Made by a program: the position numbers and the translations under genes
Notes under the pieces: generated by a model
Told to the model about the DNA's origin: nothing
The model's database searches: none
Seen by the model: only the letters and a program-made list of their open reading frames with translations
Part shown: piece by piece, positions 22,693 through 31,744 of the stretch
Layout of the letters: every line of letters begins with the position of its first letter
How positions within the stretch are numbered: position 1 is the first letter of the stretch
NCBI RefSeq assembly: GCF_001509485.1
Contig: NZ_LLZI01000112.1
Location: forward strand, 1 to 64,000
Length of the DNA: 64,000 nucleotides
Reading direction: 5' to 3'
Source of the DNA: Streptomyces sp. NRRL F-4489
GTDB taxonomy: Bacteria; Actinomycetota; Actinomycetes; Streptomycetales; Streptomycetaceae

Positions 22693-22738
22693 TTGCTCAG
22701 TCGAGCAAACCCCACTACCGTCTTGCTCATGCAAGCAA
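22693..22738. promoter_or_regulatory. Two TetR operators, one covering the start codon
   Basis: TTGCTCAGTCGAGCAA (22693-22708, perfect six-base arms) and TTGCTCATGCAAGCAA (22723-22738, five-base arms) are spaced 30 bases centre to centre, about three helical turns. The second contains the ATG of the tetR gene. A further half-site, GCAAGCAA, lies at about 22751. Tight autoregulation is likely. Confidence 0.65.
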
Positions 22739-23373
22739 AAAACAGCACGGGCAAGCAAACGGGGAGCCGCCGCCCGGCCGGTCCGTCCTTCACGGAGACG
22801 GGCCGGCGCGCGCAGATCGTCGCCGCGGCGATCGAGGTCATCGCCGAACTCGGTTACCACCGGGCCTCGTTCGCCAAGATCGCGGAACGTGCCGGGCTGA
22901 GCAGCACCGGGATGATCTCGTACCACTTCGACGGGCGGGACGACCTGATGCGCGAGGTCGTCACCGAGGTGCTGCGCCTCGCGGAGGGCTACCTCCGTCC
23001 CCGTATCGAGGCCCACGAGAGCTACTCGGCCCGCCTGCGCGCCTCGATCGAGGGCAACCTCGACCTGTTCGCGGAGTACCCCGAGCACCTGGCGGCGATC
23101 ACCGAAATCCTCGGCAACCTCCGGGGCGGCGAGCCAGGCATGGTCGCCTTCCGCGACACCACGGAGGCCCACCTCGCCGTCCAGGTGGAGCAGCTCCGCA
23201 AGGCCCAACGCGCCGGTGAATTCCGGGAGTTCGACCCCTGGGTGATGATGCGCGCGATCCGCGCCGCCATCGACGACGTGGTGCGCCGCGCCACCCACGA
23301 TCCCGAGCTCGACGTACGGGCCGCCGGCCGGGAACTCGCCGACCTGTTCGAACGCGCCACCAGGAACGCGTGA
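22729..23373 (+). CDS. TetR family transcriptional regulator
   Basis: A 214-residue TetR-family regulator. The HTH is clear: RRAQIVAAAIEVIAELGYHR, ASFAKIAERAGLSSTGMISYHF, GRDDLMREVV. The ligand-binding half is all helical (YPEHLAAITEILGNLRGG, WVMMRAIRAAIDDVVRRA). The first 25 residues are a basic tail coded partly by operator DNA. The gene is followed after 65 bases by a membrane protein gene on the same strand, its probable target. Confidence 0.9.
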   Translation: MQAKNSTGKQTGSRRPAGPSFTETGRRAQIVAAAIEVIAELGYHRASFAKIAERAGLSSTGMISYHFDGRDDLMREVVTEVLRLAEGYLRPRIEAHESYSARLRASIEGNLDLFAEYPEHLAAITEILGNLRGGEPGMVAFRDTTEAHLAVQVEQLRKAQRAGEFREFDPWVMMRAIRAAIDDVVRRATHDPELDVRAAGRELADLFERATRNA

Positions 23374-23438
23374 CCGCCCACCGGCACGTACTCCGCTACG
23401 AGCCCACCACGACCACACCGAACACGGGGGTACCCATC

Positions 23439-24170
23439 ATGGCAACGCAGCAGGCAGCGTCACAGGCCGATCCGAGCAAGTCCGATACGGGCGAGCCCGG
23501 CGCCGGCGAGCCCGGCGCCGGCGAGTCCGGCGCGGCGGCCGCGCGAGCGCGCACCGCGCGGCTGCGCCGGCGCCTGGCCGCGCAGCTGGTCTTCGAACTC
23601 GCCCTGCCGCTCGGCTCGTACTACGGGCTGCGCGCGGCCGGGCTCGGTGAGTGGCTGGCGATGGCCGTCGGCGGGGCGCTGCTGCTGCCGTGGATCGTCT
23701 ACGGCATCGTGCGGCAGCGGCGCCTGGAGGCGATGGCGGTGTTCACGCTGAGCCTGGTGGTTGTCGGCACGGTATTGACCCTGGTCACGGGCAGTCCGCG
23801 GGTGCTGATGATCCGGGACAGCTGGCTGACCGCGGCGATCGGGCTGTGGATCGTCGGCACCCTGTTCACCCGGCGCCCGTTCATCATGACGGCCTCGCGC
23901 GGCATCGTCATCGCCAAGGTGGGCGAGGCCGGACTGGCCTCCTGGGAGGCGAAGTGGGACGCGGAGCCGGCGTTCCGCCACCACCTCCGGCTGGTGAGCG
24001 CGGTCTGGGGCGGGGTCTTCCTGCTCGACGCGCTGCTGCGGGTGGTGCTGGCGTACACGATCCCGGTGGACTCCTTCCCGCTCGTCAGCACGGTGCTCTG
24101 GCTGGCGCTGCTGGGCGGCCTGCTCACCTGGCACAACTGGTACCTCACCCGGCACGGCCTGAAGCTGTAG
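23439..24170 (+). CDS. VC0807-type integral membrane protein
   Basis: A 243-residue membrane protein with six probable transmembrane helices, among them [22 protein letters not shown] and [21 protein letters not shown]. It matches the VC0807-like group of uncharacterised inner-membrane proteins. The N-terminal 40 residues are polar with three imperfect copies of GEPGA. The ATG at 23439 is the first reasonable start after the TetR gene. Context suggests TetR control. No transport or enzyme motif is visible. Confidence 0.82.
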   Translation: MATQQAASQADPSKSDTGEPGAGEPGAGESGAAAARARTARLRRRLAAQLVFELALPLGSYYGLRAAGLGEWLAMAVGGALLLPWIVYGIVRQRRLEAMAVFTLSLVVVGTVLTLVTGSPRVLMIRDSWLTAAIGLWIVGTLFTRRPFIMTASRGIVIAKVGEAGLASWEAKWDAEPAFRHHLRLVSAVWGGVFLLDALLRVVLAYTIPVDSFPLVSTVLWLALLGGLLTWHNWYLTRHGLKL

Positions 24171-24294
24171 CGGAGCCGTGGCCCGGGACGTGCGGCGGGG
24201 CCGTTCGTCCCGGCGCCGAAAGGGTCGGTCGCGGTCTGTCGCGGGGCTGTTCGGCCCTGGGGTGTGTGGTGGGCGCCGGCGGACGATGGCGGGG

Positions 24295-24354
24295 CCGGGA
24301 AGGGCCGGGTCTCCCCCGTGTCGATGGTTCTTCCCGGCCCTGGCCCCTTCCCGG
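24295..24354. terminator. Long GC-rich hairpin upstream of ctaD
   Basis: Nested inverted repeats: CCGGGAAGG (24295-24303) pairs with CCTTCCCGG (24346-24354), and GCCGGG (24304-24309) with CCCGGC (24333-24338). It lies 125 bases after the membrane protein stop and 40 bases before the ctaD start. A terminator for the upstream operon is the simplest reading; a 5'-leader structure for ctaD is possible. Confidence 0.5.
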
Positions 24355-24393
24355 TCCAGTTCACGTTTTCTCAAGGTGGAGGACGACAGCACC

Positions 24394-26088
24394 GTGGATG
24401 GTTGGGAAGTTCAGCAGACGGCGGTCAGGGAACCGGCGCCCGGCCGGGCCGGTCCGGGCCGGCCGCGGCGCCGGAGCAAGGTGGTGGAGTGGCTGACGAC
24501 CACCGACCACAAGCAGATCGGCACCCTCTACCTCGTCTCGTCGTTCGCCTTCTTCCTGATCGGCGGTGTGATGGCGCTGCTGATGCGCGCCGAACTGGCC
24601 CGTCCCGGGAACCAGATCCTCAGCAACGAGCAGTTCAACCAGGCATTCACCATGCACGGCTCGGTGATGCTGCTCCTCTTCGCGATGCCGCTGTTCACCG
24701 GCTTCGCCAACTGGATGATGCCCCTGCAGATCGGCGCCCCGGACGTGGCGTTCCCGCGCCTGAACATGCTGGCCTTCTGGCTGTTCCTGTTCGGTTCGCT
24801 GATCGCCGCGGCCGGCTTCCTCACCCCGCAGGGCGCCGCGGACTTCGGCTGGTTCGCGTACGCGCCGCTGTCGGACGCCGTCCACTCCCCCGGCGTGGGC
24901 GCCGACATGTGGATCATGGGTGTGGCGATGTCCGGCTTCGGCTCGATCCTGGGCGCGGTCAACTTCATCACCACCATCATCTGCATGCGCGCGCCCGGCC
25001 TGACGATGTTCCGGATGCCCATCTTCACCTGGAACGTCCTGCTGACCGCGGTGCTGATCCTGATGGTCTTCCCGGTCTTCGCGGCCGCGCTGTTCGCGCT
25101 GGAGATGGACCGCAAGTTCGGCTCCCACATCTTCGACGCGGCCAACGGCGGCGCGCTGCTGTGGCAGCACCTCTTCTGGTTCTTCGGCCACCCCGAGGTC
25201 TACATCCTGGCCCTGCCGTTCTTCGGCATCGTCTCCGAGGTCATTCCGGTCTTCTCGCGCAAGCCGATGTTCGGCTATATGGGGCTGATCGCCGCGACCA
25301 TCTCCATCGCCGGCCTGTCCGTGACGGTCTGGGCCCACCACATGTACGCCACCGGCGGCGTCCTGCTGCCGTTCTTCTCCTTCATGACGTTCCTGATCGC
25401 GGTGCCCACCGGGGTGAAGTTCTTCAACTGGATCGGCACGATGTGGAAGGGCTCGCTGTCCTTCGAGACGCCGATGCTGTGGGCGATCGGCTTCCTGGTC
25501 ACCTTCGTCTTCGGCGGTCTGACCGGCATCATCCTGGCGTCCCCGCCGCTGGACTTCCACGTCACCGACTCGTACTTCGTCGTCGCGCACTTCCACTACA
25601 CGCTCTTCGGGACCGTGGTCTACGCGATGTTCGCCGGCTTCCACTTCTGGTGGCCGAAGTTCACCGGCAAGATGCTCGACGAACGCCTCGGCAAGATCAC
25701 CTTCTGGACGCTGACAGTCGGCTTCAACCTCACCTTCCTCGTCCAGCATTGGCTCGGCGCCGCGGGCATGCCCCGCCGCTACGCCGACTACCTCGCCGCC
25801 GACGGCTTCACCGCCCTCAACACCCTGTCCACCATCGGCTCGTTCCTCCTGGGCATGTCCTTCCTGCCGTTCTTCTACAACATCTGGAAGACCGCCAAGT
25901 ACGGCACCGAGGTCGGCTGCGACGATCCCTGGGGCTACGGCCGCTCCCTGGAGTGGACCACCTCCTGCCCGCCGCCGCGCCACAACTTCGTCGCGCTGCC
26001 CCGGATCCGCAGCGAATCGCCGGCCTTCGACCTCCACCACCCCACCGCGGACGCCCTCGAAACGGCCCGTCCCGCGGCCGGCCGCTGA
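24394..26088 (+). CDS. ctaD: Cytochrome c oxidase subunit I (aa3-type), orphan copy
   Basis: A 564-residue haem-copper oxidase subunit I with 12 transmembrane helices. Haem a ligand His is in FTMHGSVM; CuB ligands and the cross-linked Tyr are in FGHPEVY and VWAHHMY; haem a3/a ligands are in [10 protein letters not shown]. It catalyses O2 reduction with proton pumping. The GTG at 24394 has GGAGG 11 bases upstream; GTG 24376 would add six residues. Subunits II/III and the bcc complex genes are absent from the window, so this is a stand-alone, probably secondary, copy. A small membrane protein gene follows after 13 bases. Confidence 0.93.
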   Translation: MDGWEVQQTAVREPAPGRAGPGRPRRRSKVVEWLTTTDHKQIGTLYLVSSFAFFLIGGVMALLMRAELARPGNQILSNEQFNQAFTMHGSVMLLLFAMPLFTGFANWMMPLQIGAPDVAFPRLNMLAFWLFLFGSLIAAAGFLTPQGAADFGWFAYAPLSDAVHSPGVGADMWIMGVAMSGFGSILGAVNFITTIICMRAPGLTMFRMPIFTWNVLLTAVLILMVFPVFAAALFALEMDRKFGSHIFDAANGGALLWQHLFWFFGHPEVYILALPFFGIVSEVIPVFSRKPMFGYMGLIAATISIAGLSVTVWAHHMYATGGVLLPFFSFMTFLIAVPTGVKFFNWIGTMWKGSLSFETPMLWAIGFLVTFVFGGLTGIILASPPLDFHVTDSYFVVAHFHYTLFGTVVYAMFAGFHFWWPKFTGKMLDERLGKITFWTLTVGFNLTFLVQHWLGAAGMPRRYADYLAADGFTALNTLSTIGSFLLGMSFLPFFYNIWKTAKYGTEVGCDDPWGYGRSLEWTTSCPPPRHNFVALPRIRSESPAFDLHHPTADALETARPAAGR

Positions 26089-26101
26089 GGGAGGAACGCC
26101 C

Positions 26102-26542
26102 GTGCTGTCTCCCGCCGTTCTGGCCCTGGGGGCCACCGCGCTGTGCGCCTCGGGCTGTGTCTGGTACCTCCCGGCCGTCGTGGATCTCCGGGCGGGCGCG
26201 GACCGCCCCGCGTCCCGGCGCCTGGCGGCCGCCGCCTGCCTGACCGCCTGGGCGACCGTCGCGCTGTGCGCGCCGCTGCTGCTGGCGGCCGTCCCCTGGA
26301 CCGCGCTCGGCGCCGTCGTGCTCACCGGCGCGGCCGCCGCGCTGCTGCTCGCCGCGCTGGCCCGCGTCCGGCGCGGCCACGAGCGGCGCGCGACCGACCG
26401 TGCCTGGGCCGCACTGCGTCTGCGTCCCCCGGCCGCCCAGGCATCCCGGCCCAGCCGGGTCTTCCTCCGGTGGTTCATCCCCGGGTACGCGGTGGCCGCG
26501 GGCGCGGTGTTCCTGCTGGTCGGGGGCGCGGTCGTCCGGTAG
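26102..26542 (+). CDS. Small membrane protein co-transcribed with ctaD
   Basis: A 146-residue protein with about four hydrophobic segments (VLALGATALCASGCVWYLPAV, LTAWATVALCAPLLLAAV, ALGAVVLTGAAAALLLAALA and a C-terminal GYAVAAGAVFLLVGGAVV). Arg-rich loops separate them. GTG 26102 follows GGGAGGAACG, 13 bases after ctaD, so the genes form an operon. I recognise no family; an oxidase-associated role is inferred only from linkage. Confidence 0.78.
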   Translation: MLSPAVLALGATALCASGCVWYLPAVVDLRAGADRPASRRLAAAACLTAWATVALCAPLLLAAVPWTALGAVVLTGAAAALLLAALARVRRGHERRATDRAWAALRLRPPAAQASRPSRVFLRWFIPGYAVAAGAVFLLVGGAVVR

Positions 26543-26663
26543 GGGGGAGGGGGGAAGGGGGTGCGAGGGACAGGGTTTGCCGGCCCGCCGGTCACCGGGG
26601 CGGCCATCTGCCCTCCCCTCCTTTTCCCTCCGCTCCCCCGCCAACCGGCGTTATGATGCGCCC

Positions 26664-26711
26664 ATGCGTGTGCGTACGTCATCGTGTCCGAGCTGGTGGC
26701 GCTCCTCGTAG
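26664..26711 (+). CDS. trp-type leader peptide with tandem Trp codons
   Basis: A 15-residue leader peptide, MRVRTSSCPSWWRSS, ending 114 bases upstream of trpS. The two adjacent TGG codons (26694-26699) are the sensing element: ribosome stalling there when charged tRNA-Trp is scarce would let an antiterminator form. GCTCC (26701-26705) and GGAGC (26711-26715) form the 1:2 stem just after the Trp codons. Attenuation of an auxiliary, indolmycin-resistant tryptophanyl-tRNA synthetase by such a leader has been described in Streptomyces coelicolor. Confidence 0.85.
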   Translation: MRVRTSSCPSWWRSS

Positions 26712-26714
26712 GAG

Positions 26715-26761
26715 CGGCCGCCTCTCGCGCATGACCGGGCCGTTCGGACGGACGGCCCTTT
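26715..26761 (+). promoter_or_regulatory. Transcription attenuator of trpS (antiterminator/terminator pair)
   Basis: The terminator is GGGCCGT (26737-26743) pairing with ACGGCCC (26752-26758), followed by TTT. The competing antiterminator pairs CGGCC (26715-26719) with GGCCG (26738-26742), using the same left arm. A ribosome stalled on the upstream Trp codons would favour the antiterminator and so expression of trpS. Confidence 0.75.
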
Positions 26762-26825
26762 CGCATTCCCTGGACCGGGGCTCGTGTCGCCCGTACGGCG
26801 CGTCCGACACCCACCAGGAGACCTC

Positions 26826-27914
26826 GTGAACACCACCATCCCCACCCCTCCCTCCGCCGATGCTCTCGGGGTATCCGCGGCGCAGGCCCGCAACGCGGTG
26901 CTGGAAGAGCTGATCCATCAGAACCCCGGGCGGTTCCGGGTGCTGACCGGGGACCGGCCCACCGGCCGCCTGCACCTCGGCCACTACTTCGGCACGCTGC
27001 ACAACCGCGTACGGCTCCAGGACCTCGGCGTGGAGATGTTCGTACTCATCGCGGACTACCAGGTCCTGACCGACCGCGAGGTCGCGGACAACCTGGCCGG
27101 GCACGTCGAGGAACTGGTCCTGGACCACCTGGCGAGCGGCGTGGACCCGGCCCGCAGCACGATCTTCACGCACAGCGCCGTACCCGCCCTCAACCAGCTG
27201 ATGCTGCCGTTCCTCAGCCTCATCTCCGTCGCCGAGCTCAGCCGCAACCCCACGGTCAAGGACGAGATCGCGCACTCCCGCCAGTCGGCGGTGAGCGGGC
27301 TGATGTTCACGTACCCGGTCCACCAGGCAGCCGACATCCTCTTCTGCAAGGCCAACCTGGTGCCGGTCGGCCAGGACCAGCTGCCCCATCTGGAAGTCAC
27401 CCGCACCCTCGCCCGCCGCTTCAACGACCGCTACGGCGACGGCGACGCCGTCTTCCCCCAGCCCGACGCCCTGCTGTCGAGCGCGCCCCTCCTGCTCGGC
27501 ACGGACGGTACGAAGATGAGCAAGAGCCGGGGCAACGCCATCGCCCTGGCGGCCACTGCCGACGAGACCGCCCGGCTGATCAAGGGGGCCAGGACCGACT
27601 CCGAGCGCCGCATCACCTACGACCCGGCCAACCGTCCCGAGGTCGCCTCCCTCCTCCTGCTGGCCGCGCTCTGCCTGGACCGCACTCCGCAGCAGATCGC
27701 CGACGACATCGGCTCCGCCGGAGCCGCCGCGCTGAAACGGACCGTGACCGAGGCGGTCAACGAGTTCCTGGCCCCCCTCAGAGCCCGCCGCAGCGCGTAC
27801 GCCCGGGACCGCGGCTACCTCCGGCAGGTACTGCGCGAGGGCAACGCACGGGCGGCGGCCGTGGCCGATGCCACGCTCACCGAGGTGCGCACCGCCATGA
27901 ACAGCCGCACTTAG
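26826..27914 (+). CDS. trpS: Auxiliary tryptophanyl-tRNA synthetase
   Basis: A 362-residue class I aminoacyl-tRNA synthetase that charges tRNA-Trp. The ATP-site signatures are HLGH (in RPTGRLHLGHYFGTL, the HIGH motif) and KMSKS (in GTDGTKMSKSRGNAI). GTG 26826 follows CAGGAG. Because it is controlled by a Trp-codon attenuator it corresponds to the inducible second TrpRS of streptomycetes, which resists the TrpRS inhibitor indolmycin; the housekeeping copy would be elsewhere. Resistance itself cannot be shown from sequence here. The gene lies 12 kb upstream of a Trp-rich lasso peptide cluster. Confidence 0.92.
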   Translation: MNTTIPTPPSADALGVSAAQARNAVLEELIHQNPGRFRVLTGDRPTGRLHLGHYFGTLHNRVRLQDLGVEMFVLIADYQVLTDREVADNLAGHVEELVLDHLASGVDPARSTIFTHSAVPALNQLMLPFLSLISVAELSRNPTVKDEIAHSRQSAVSGLMFTYPVHQAADILFCKANLVPVGQDQLPHLEVTRTLARRFNDRYGDGDAVFPQPDALLSSAPLLLGTDGTKMSKSRGNAIALAATADETARLIKGARTDSERRITYDPANRPEVASLLLLAALCLDRTPQQIADDIGSAGAAALKRTVTEAVNEFLAPLRARRSAYARDRGYLRQVLREGNARAAAVADATLTEVRTAMNSRT

Positions 27915-28065
27915 CCGCTTTCGACGGCAATTCGCGAGTGCCTGGCTCGGCGATGCGCGTGCCGTGGGCGGTGCGCTGTGCCTGGCACCTACGATCCGTG
28001 TTCGTCAGCGTTTGGCCGGAGTGGCCGGGAACAGCGGAATCCGGAAAGGCGGGAGCGGGGTACTG

Positions 28066-29157
28066 ATGGGCTCTTCCGCGACGAGATGGCCCCGGTACGT
28101 GTCGTTCCTGCCGGCCGCCATGATCCTGGCCGGGGCGCTCTGGAACGCCCTGTCCCCGCGTGCGTACTGGGGCGACTACCTGCTGGTCTCCGCCGTGACG
28201 GTGGCCGGGGCGCTGCTGCCGCTGTGGCACACGATCGCGGCCGGGGCGGCCATCGTCCTGGTCGAGACGGCGCTGCTGTACGCGGGCGGCTACCTCCGCA
28301 ATGCCGCCGCGACGAGCATCGAACTGGCCAACCTGGCGTTCACCGCGCTGATCGCCATCGGGGTGAACCGGGTGGTGGCCCGGCACGGCCGCCGTCTGGA
28401 GCGGGTGCGTTCGGTCGCCGAGGCGGCCCAGCGGGCGGTGGTGCCGCAGCCGCCGGCGCGGGTGGGTCCGCTGGCCGTCGCCGCGGTCTACAAGGCCGCC
28501 CAGATCGAGGCGTTGATCGGCGGTGACGCGTACGCGGTGCAGGAGACCCCGTTCGGGACGAGGCTGCTGATCGCGGACGTGCGGGGGAAGGGGATGGGCG
28601 CGGTCGGCGCGGTGGCGGTGCTGCTCGGCACGTTCCGGGTGGAGGCGGACCAGGCACCCGACCTGGCGGTGCTGGCGGGGACGTTGGAGCGCGCGCTGCT
28701 CAAGGAAGCCGCGTCGCGGGAAGAGGAGGTGCGGATGGAGGGGTTCGTCACGGCGCTGCTCGGTGAGATCCCGCCGGACGGGGCGGAGGTGCGGTTGCTG
28801 AACTGCGGGCACCCGTCCCCGTATCTCCTCCACGGCACGGCCGTCGCGGCGCTGGATCCGGACGAGCCCGGTCTGCCGCTCGGGATGAGCGGGCTCGGCG
28901 CGCCGCAGGCGGGGCCCGAGAGCCGGCCGCTGCCGCCCGGCAGCACGCTGCTGCTGGTGACCGATGGGGTGACCGAGGCCCGGGACCGCACCGGGGCCTT
29001 CTACGACCCGGCCGTCCGGCTCGGCGGCCGGGGTCCCTTCGGGGAGCCGGCGGAGGTCGTCGCCGCCCTCGTACGCGATGTCGAACGCTGGACGGGTGGT
29101 CCGCGCGATGACGATATGGCCGTGCTGGCCGTTACGCGGAGCGGCCCCGGCCGGTGA
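28066..29157 (+). CDS. Membrane-anchored PP2C/SpoIIE-type serine phosphatase
   Basis: A 363-residue protein: four hydrophobic segments in the first 110 residues (YVSFLPAAMILAGALWNAL and others), then a SpoIIE/RsbU-type PP2C phosphatase domain. Metal-binding motifs are visible as LLIADVRGKGMGAVG, LLNCGHPSPYLL and LVTDGVTEARDRTG. Such enzymes dephosphorylate anti-anti-sigma factors and are very numerous in Streptomyces. There is no sensor domain beyond the membrane part. ATG 28066 follows GGGAGCGGGG. No anti-sigma or STAS gene is adjacent. Confidence 0.88.
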   Translation: MGSSATRWPRYVSFLPAAMILAGALWNALSPRAYWGDYLLVSAVTVAGALLPLWHTIAAGAAIVLVETALLYAGGYLRNAAATSIELANLAFTALIAIGVNRVVARHGRRLERVRSVAEAAQRAVVPQPPARVGPLAVAAVYKAAQIEALIGGDAYAVQETPFGTRLLIADVRGKGMGAVGAVAVLLGTFRVEADQAPDLAVLAGTLERALLKEAASREEEVRMEGFVTALLGEIPPDGAEVRLLNCGHPSPYLLHGTAVAALDPDEPGLPLGMSGLGAPQAGPESRPLPPGSTLLLVTDGVTEARDRTGAFYDPAVRLGGRGPFGEPAEVVAALVRDVERWTGGPRDDDMAVLAVTRSGPGR

Positions 29158-29300
29158 ACGCCGCCGGTGAACGGCCCGGAGGCACCCCGTTGACGCCGTG
29201 CGCGGACCCGCCGCGCGCCCCCTGACGCCGCCCCTCGCGCAACCCTTCGGTGGGAACTTAGCCGATTTCCAGGTCACCGTACCGGAGAGCACTGCACCAT

Positions 29301-29531
29301 ATGGCTGGCGAAAACGGTCGTCAGAAAGGTTCGGGAGCGATGGCGGAACACGGCAGCACGCCGGAGGACAGCGCGGTCGGCGGTACGGCCGGGAGCGAGA
29401 AGGAGAAGGCGGCGCCGTTCCACGCGGCCCGGGCCGCCCGGCTCACCAGCGCCGTGGCGGCCCTGCACCTCTCCCCCGCCAAACGCCCGTCCGCGGCGGC
29501 GGCCCCGCGGACGAATCCCTGGCTGCGGTAG
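29301..29531 (+). CDS. Small hypothetical protein
   Basis: A 76-residue hydrophilic, Ala-rich protein with no membrane segment or recognised motif. It may start instead at ATG 29340, which has a better ribosome site (GGGAG) and would give 63 residues. Codon bias (GC-rich third positions) and the clean stop support coding, but I know of no family. The C-terminal half (AARAARLTSAVAALHLSPAKRPSAAAAP) could form one helix. Confidence 0.5.
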   Translation: MAGENGRQKGSGAMAEHGSTPEDSAVGGTAGSEKEKAAPFHAARAARLTSAVAALHLSPAKRPSAAAAPRTNPWLR

Positions 29532-29546
29532 GCGGGCCCTAGGGCG

Positions 29547-30251
29547 TCAGCCGCCGTCGGCGCCTCGGGTGGCCCACACCTCGGTGAAGACCCCGCGGCC
29601 GACCTCGTCCACCCGGAAGCCGGCGGCGGTGACGGCGGCGGCGAACGCGTCGGCGTCCCAGACCGTGTACCAGCGGCGGCCGTCGGGTTCGTCGAGCCAG
29701 CCGGTGCGGCCGGCGGACTTGACGCAGGCGTACAGCTTGCCGCCGGGGCGCAGCAGGCCGGCGAACTGGGCCAGTACGTCCACGGTGTCCGGCTCGCCGA
29801 GGTGTACCAGTGACGCGCAGGCCCAGATGCCGTCGAACGTCCCGGCCGGGAAATGGGCGCCGGCCTCGCGCAGGTCGCACCGGGTCGTGGGCGCGTGGGC
29901 GCCCGCCATGGCGACGAACACCGGGTTGAGGTCGATGCCCCGGGCGCGGTGGCCGCGGGCGGTGAAGCGCGCGAGGTCGCGCCCGGGGCCGCAGCCGGCG
30001 TCGAGGATCAGCGAGCCGGCGGGCAGGGCGGCGGCGAACCGTTCGGCCTGGTCGGCCATCTTGGGCGCGTGGTGGGCGGCGTAGTCGTCGGCGTGGTCGG
30101 TGTAGACGGCGACGGACCGGGTGGCCGCGTCGGGTTCGGCGGCCGTGCGGGATTCGGCGGGCCCGTGGGAACCGGCGGCCGCATGGGACTCGGCGGGTGC
30201 GTCGGACCGGGATTCCCGGTCGCCGGTGGGGTAGGGGCCAGGCGCGTGCAA
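29547..30251 (-). CDS. Class I SAM-dependent methyltransferase
   Basis: A methyltransferase of the Rossmann class I type. Motif I is LILDAGCGPGRDLA, motif II GIDLNPVFVAMA, motif III FDGIWACASLVHL and motif IV LLRPGGKLYACVK. The substrate is unknown. The first 45 residues are Ala/Glu/Ser-rich repeats and the only start that fits is TTG 30251 with a weak ribosome site, so the N-terminus is unsure. The last 20 residues (GFRVDEVGRGVFTEVWAT) close the fold. Confidence 0.83.
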   Translation of the reverse strand: MHAPGPYPTGDRESRSDAPAESHAAAGSHGPAESRTAAEPDAATRSVAVYTDHADDYAAHHAPKMADQAERFAAALPAGSLILDAGCGPGRDLARFTARGHRARGIDLNPVFVAMAGAHAPTTRCDLREAGAHFPAGTFDGIWACASLVHLGEPDTVDVLAQFAGLLRPGGKLYACVKSAGRTGWLDEPDGRRWYTVWDADAFAAAVTAAGFRVDEVGRGVFTEVWATRGADGG

Positions 30252-30359
30252 GGGGGTGCTCTCACTCTCGTTGTCGCTCAGGAACCGCCCGATTCTCGGC
30301 CGTTCGGGCAGGTGGCGGCAACTTCTCCGGTCCGCCGCGGGCCAGGCACAGGCACCTTG

Positions 30360-31619
30360 TCAGGCGGGATCGAGGGCCTCTCGGGCTCCCGCCGTCTCGG
30401 GTCCGGCCGGGAGCCCCTTCCGGCTGCGCGGCAGCAGCAGCGGCGTGGCCAGCAGGAGGACACCGGCGAGCGCGAGAGCGGTCCGGGGGTCGGTCAAGGC
30501 GGCCAGCAGGCCCCACAGGGCGGTCAGGGCCGCGATGGCGGCGCTGCTGCTGACCGACCAGGCGGACAGGGTGCGGGCGACCCGGTCGGGGGCGGTGTGG
30601 TCGAGCCGGTAGGTGGCCAGCAGGGGGTTGAACAGGCCGCAGCTGGTCACCAGGCCGAACTGGACGAGCATGACGAGGACGAGCCCGGGGACGCCGGGCC
30701 CGACGAAGGCCAGTCCGAGGGACCAGCAGGCACGCAGCACCCCGCTGAGGAGCAGCATCCGCCGGTGCCCGTAGCGGGCCGCGAGCGGCCGGGCGAGGCG
30801 GGAGCCGATGAGGCCGCCGACGCAGGGGGCCGCGAACGCGAGGGTGTACTGCCAGGGGGCGAAGCCGAGGCGGCCCGTCATGAGGACGACGAGCAGCGGT
30901 TCGGAGGCCATGATCAGGCCGTTGACGACGATTCCGTTGAGGAACAGGGGGCGCAGGCCGGGGTGGTGGAGGATGTGACGCCAGCCTTCCAGCAGGTCGG
31001 CCGGCCGCAGCCGCGCCGTGCCGGCCCGCGCGGGGCGGGGCTCGTGGCCGCCGATGGCGCGGATGCCGAGCGCGGAGAGGAGGTAGCTGATCGCGTCGGC
31101 GAGTACGGTCGCCACCGGGCCGAAGAGACCGATCGCGGCGCCGCCGAGGGGTGGGCCGACCACCGTCGCGGTCCAGGTCGTGGCCTCGAAGCGGCTGTTG
31201 GCGACGAGCAGGCCGGCCGGCGGCACCAGCGCCTTCAGATACGCGCCGCTGGCCGCCTTGAAGGCGATATCGGCCGCGGCGACGAGGACGGATACGACCA
31301 GAAGTTGTACGAAGCCGAGCCGGCCGAGGGCGTAGGCGGCGGGGACGCTGAGCATCGCGGCGCACCGGAGCAGGTCCATCGCCACCATGACCGGCCGTTT
31401 GCGGTGGAACTCCACCCATGGCCCGAGCGGCACCGCGAGGACCGCTCCCACCGCCCGGCCGGCGGCGGCCAGCACCGCGACCTGGGCCGGCCCGCAGTGC
31501 AGCACCAGCACCGCGATCAGCGGAAACGCGCCGAATCCGAAGCCGGTGCCGTACGCGCTGACCGCGTACGCGGCCCACAGCCAGCGGAAACGCCGCCCCG
31601 GCACCCATGTGTCCTTCAT
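30360..31619 (-). CDS. MFS exporter, 12-TM
   Basis: A 419-residue major facilitator with 12 hydrophobic segments. It starts KDTWVPGRRFRWLWAAYAVSAYG and has the GPWVEFHRKRPVM loop (motif A position). The overall pattern resembles the EntS/MFS_3 group of exporters, which extrude siderophores and macrolides. ATG 31619 precedes the first helix directly. It is in the same orientation as the methyltransferase but 108 bases separate them. The substrate is unknown. Confidence 0.85.
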   Translation of the reverse strand: MKDTWVPGRRFRWLWAAYAVSAYGTGFGFGAFPLIAVLVLHCGPAQVAVLAAAGRAVGAVLAVPLGPWVEFHRKRPVMVAMDLLRCAAMLSVPAAYALGRLGFVQLLVVSVLVAAADIAFKAASGAYLKALVPPAGLLVANSRFEATTWTATVVGPPLGGAAIGLFGPVATVLADAISYLLSALGIRAIGGHEPRPARAGTARLRPADLLEGWRHILHHPGLRPLFLNGIVVNGLIMASEPLLVVLMTGRLGFAPWQYTLAFAAPCVGGLIGSRLARPLAARYGHRRMLLLSGVLRACWSLGLAFVGPGVPGLVLVMLVQFGLVTSCGLFNPLLATYRLDHTAPDRVARTLSAWSVSSSAAIAALTALWGLLAALTDPRTALALAGVLLLATPLLLPRSRKGLPAGPETAGAREALDPA

Positions 31620-31744
31620 ACCCTCACGCCCCCGCAACCGATCCGGACGACCGCACCCTGACCACGGCATCCAACCGAGTCGCGGGCCGCCGGGGCAAAC
31701 AACCGGCAGGGCGGGACATCACAACGGGTCGTTGTGAGAGCCGT

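Noticed and set aside
24361..26814. 817-codon minus-strand frame
   Set aside because: Antisense to ctaD, which has full active-site motifs; the minus translation is low complexity.
29853..31661. 602-codon open frame on the plus strand
   Set aside because: Shadow of the methyltransferase and MFS genes on the minus strand; repetitive Gly/Gln/Arg text without motifs.
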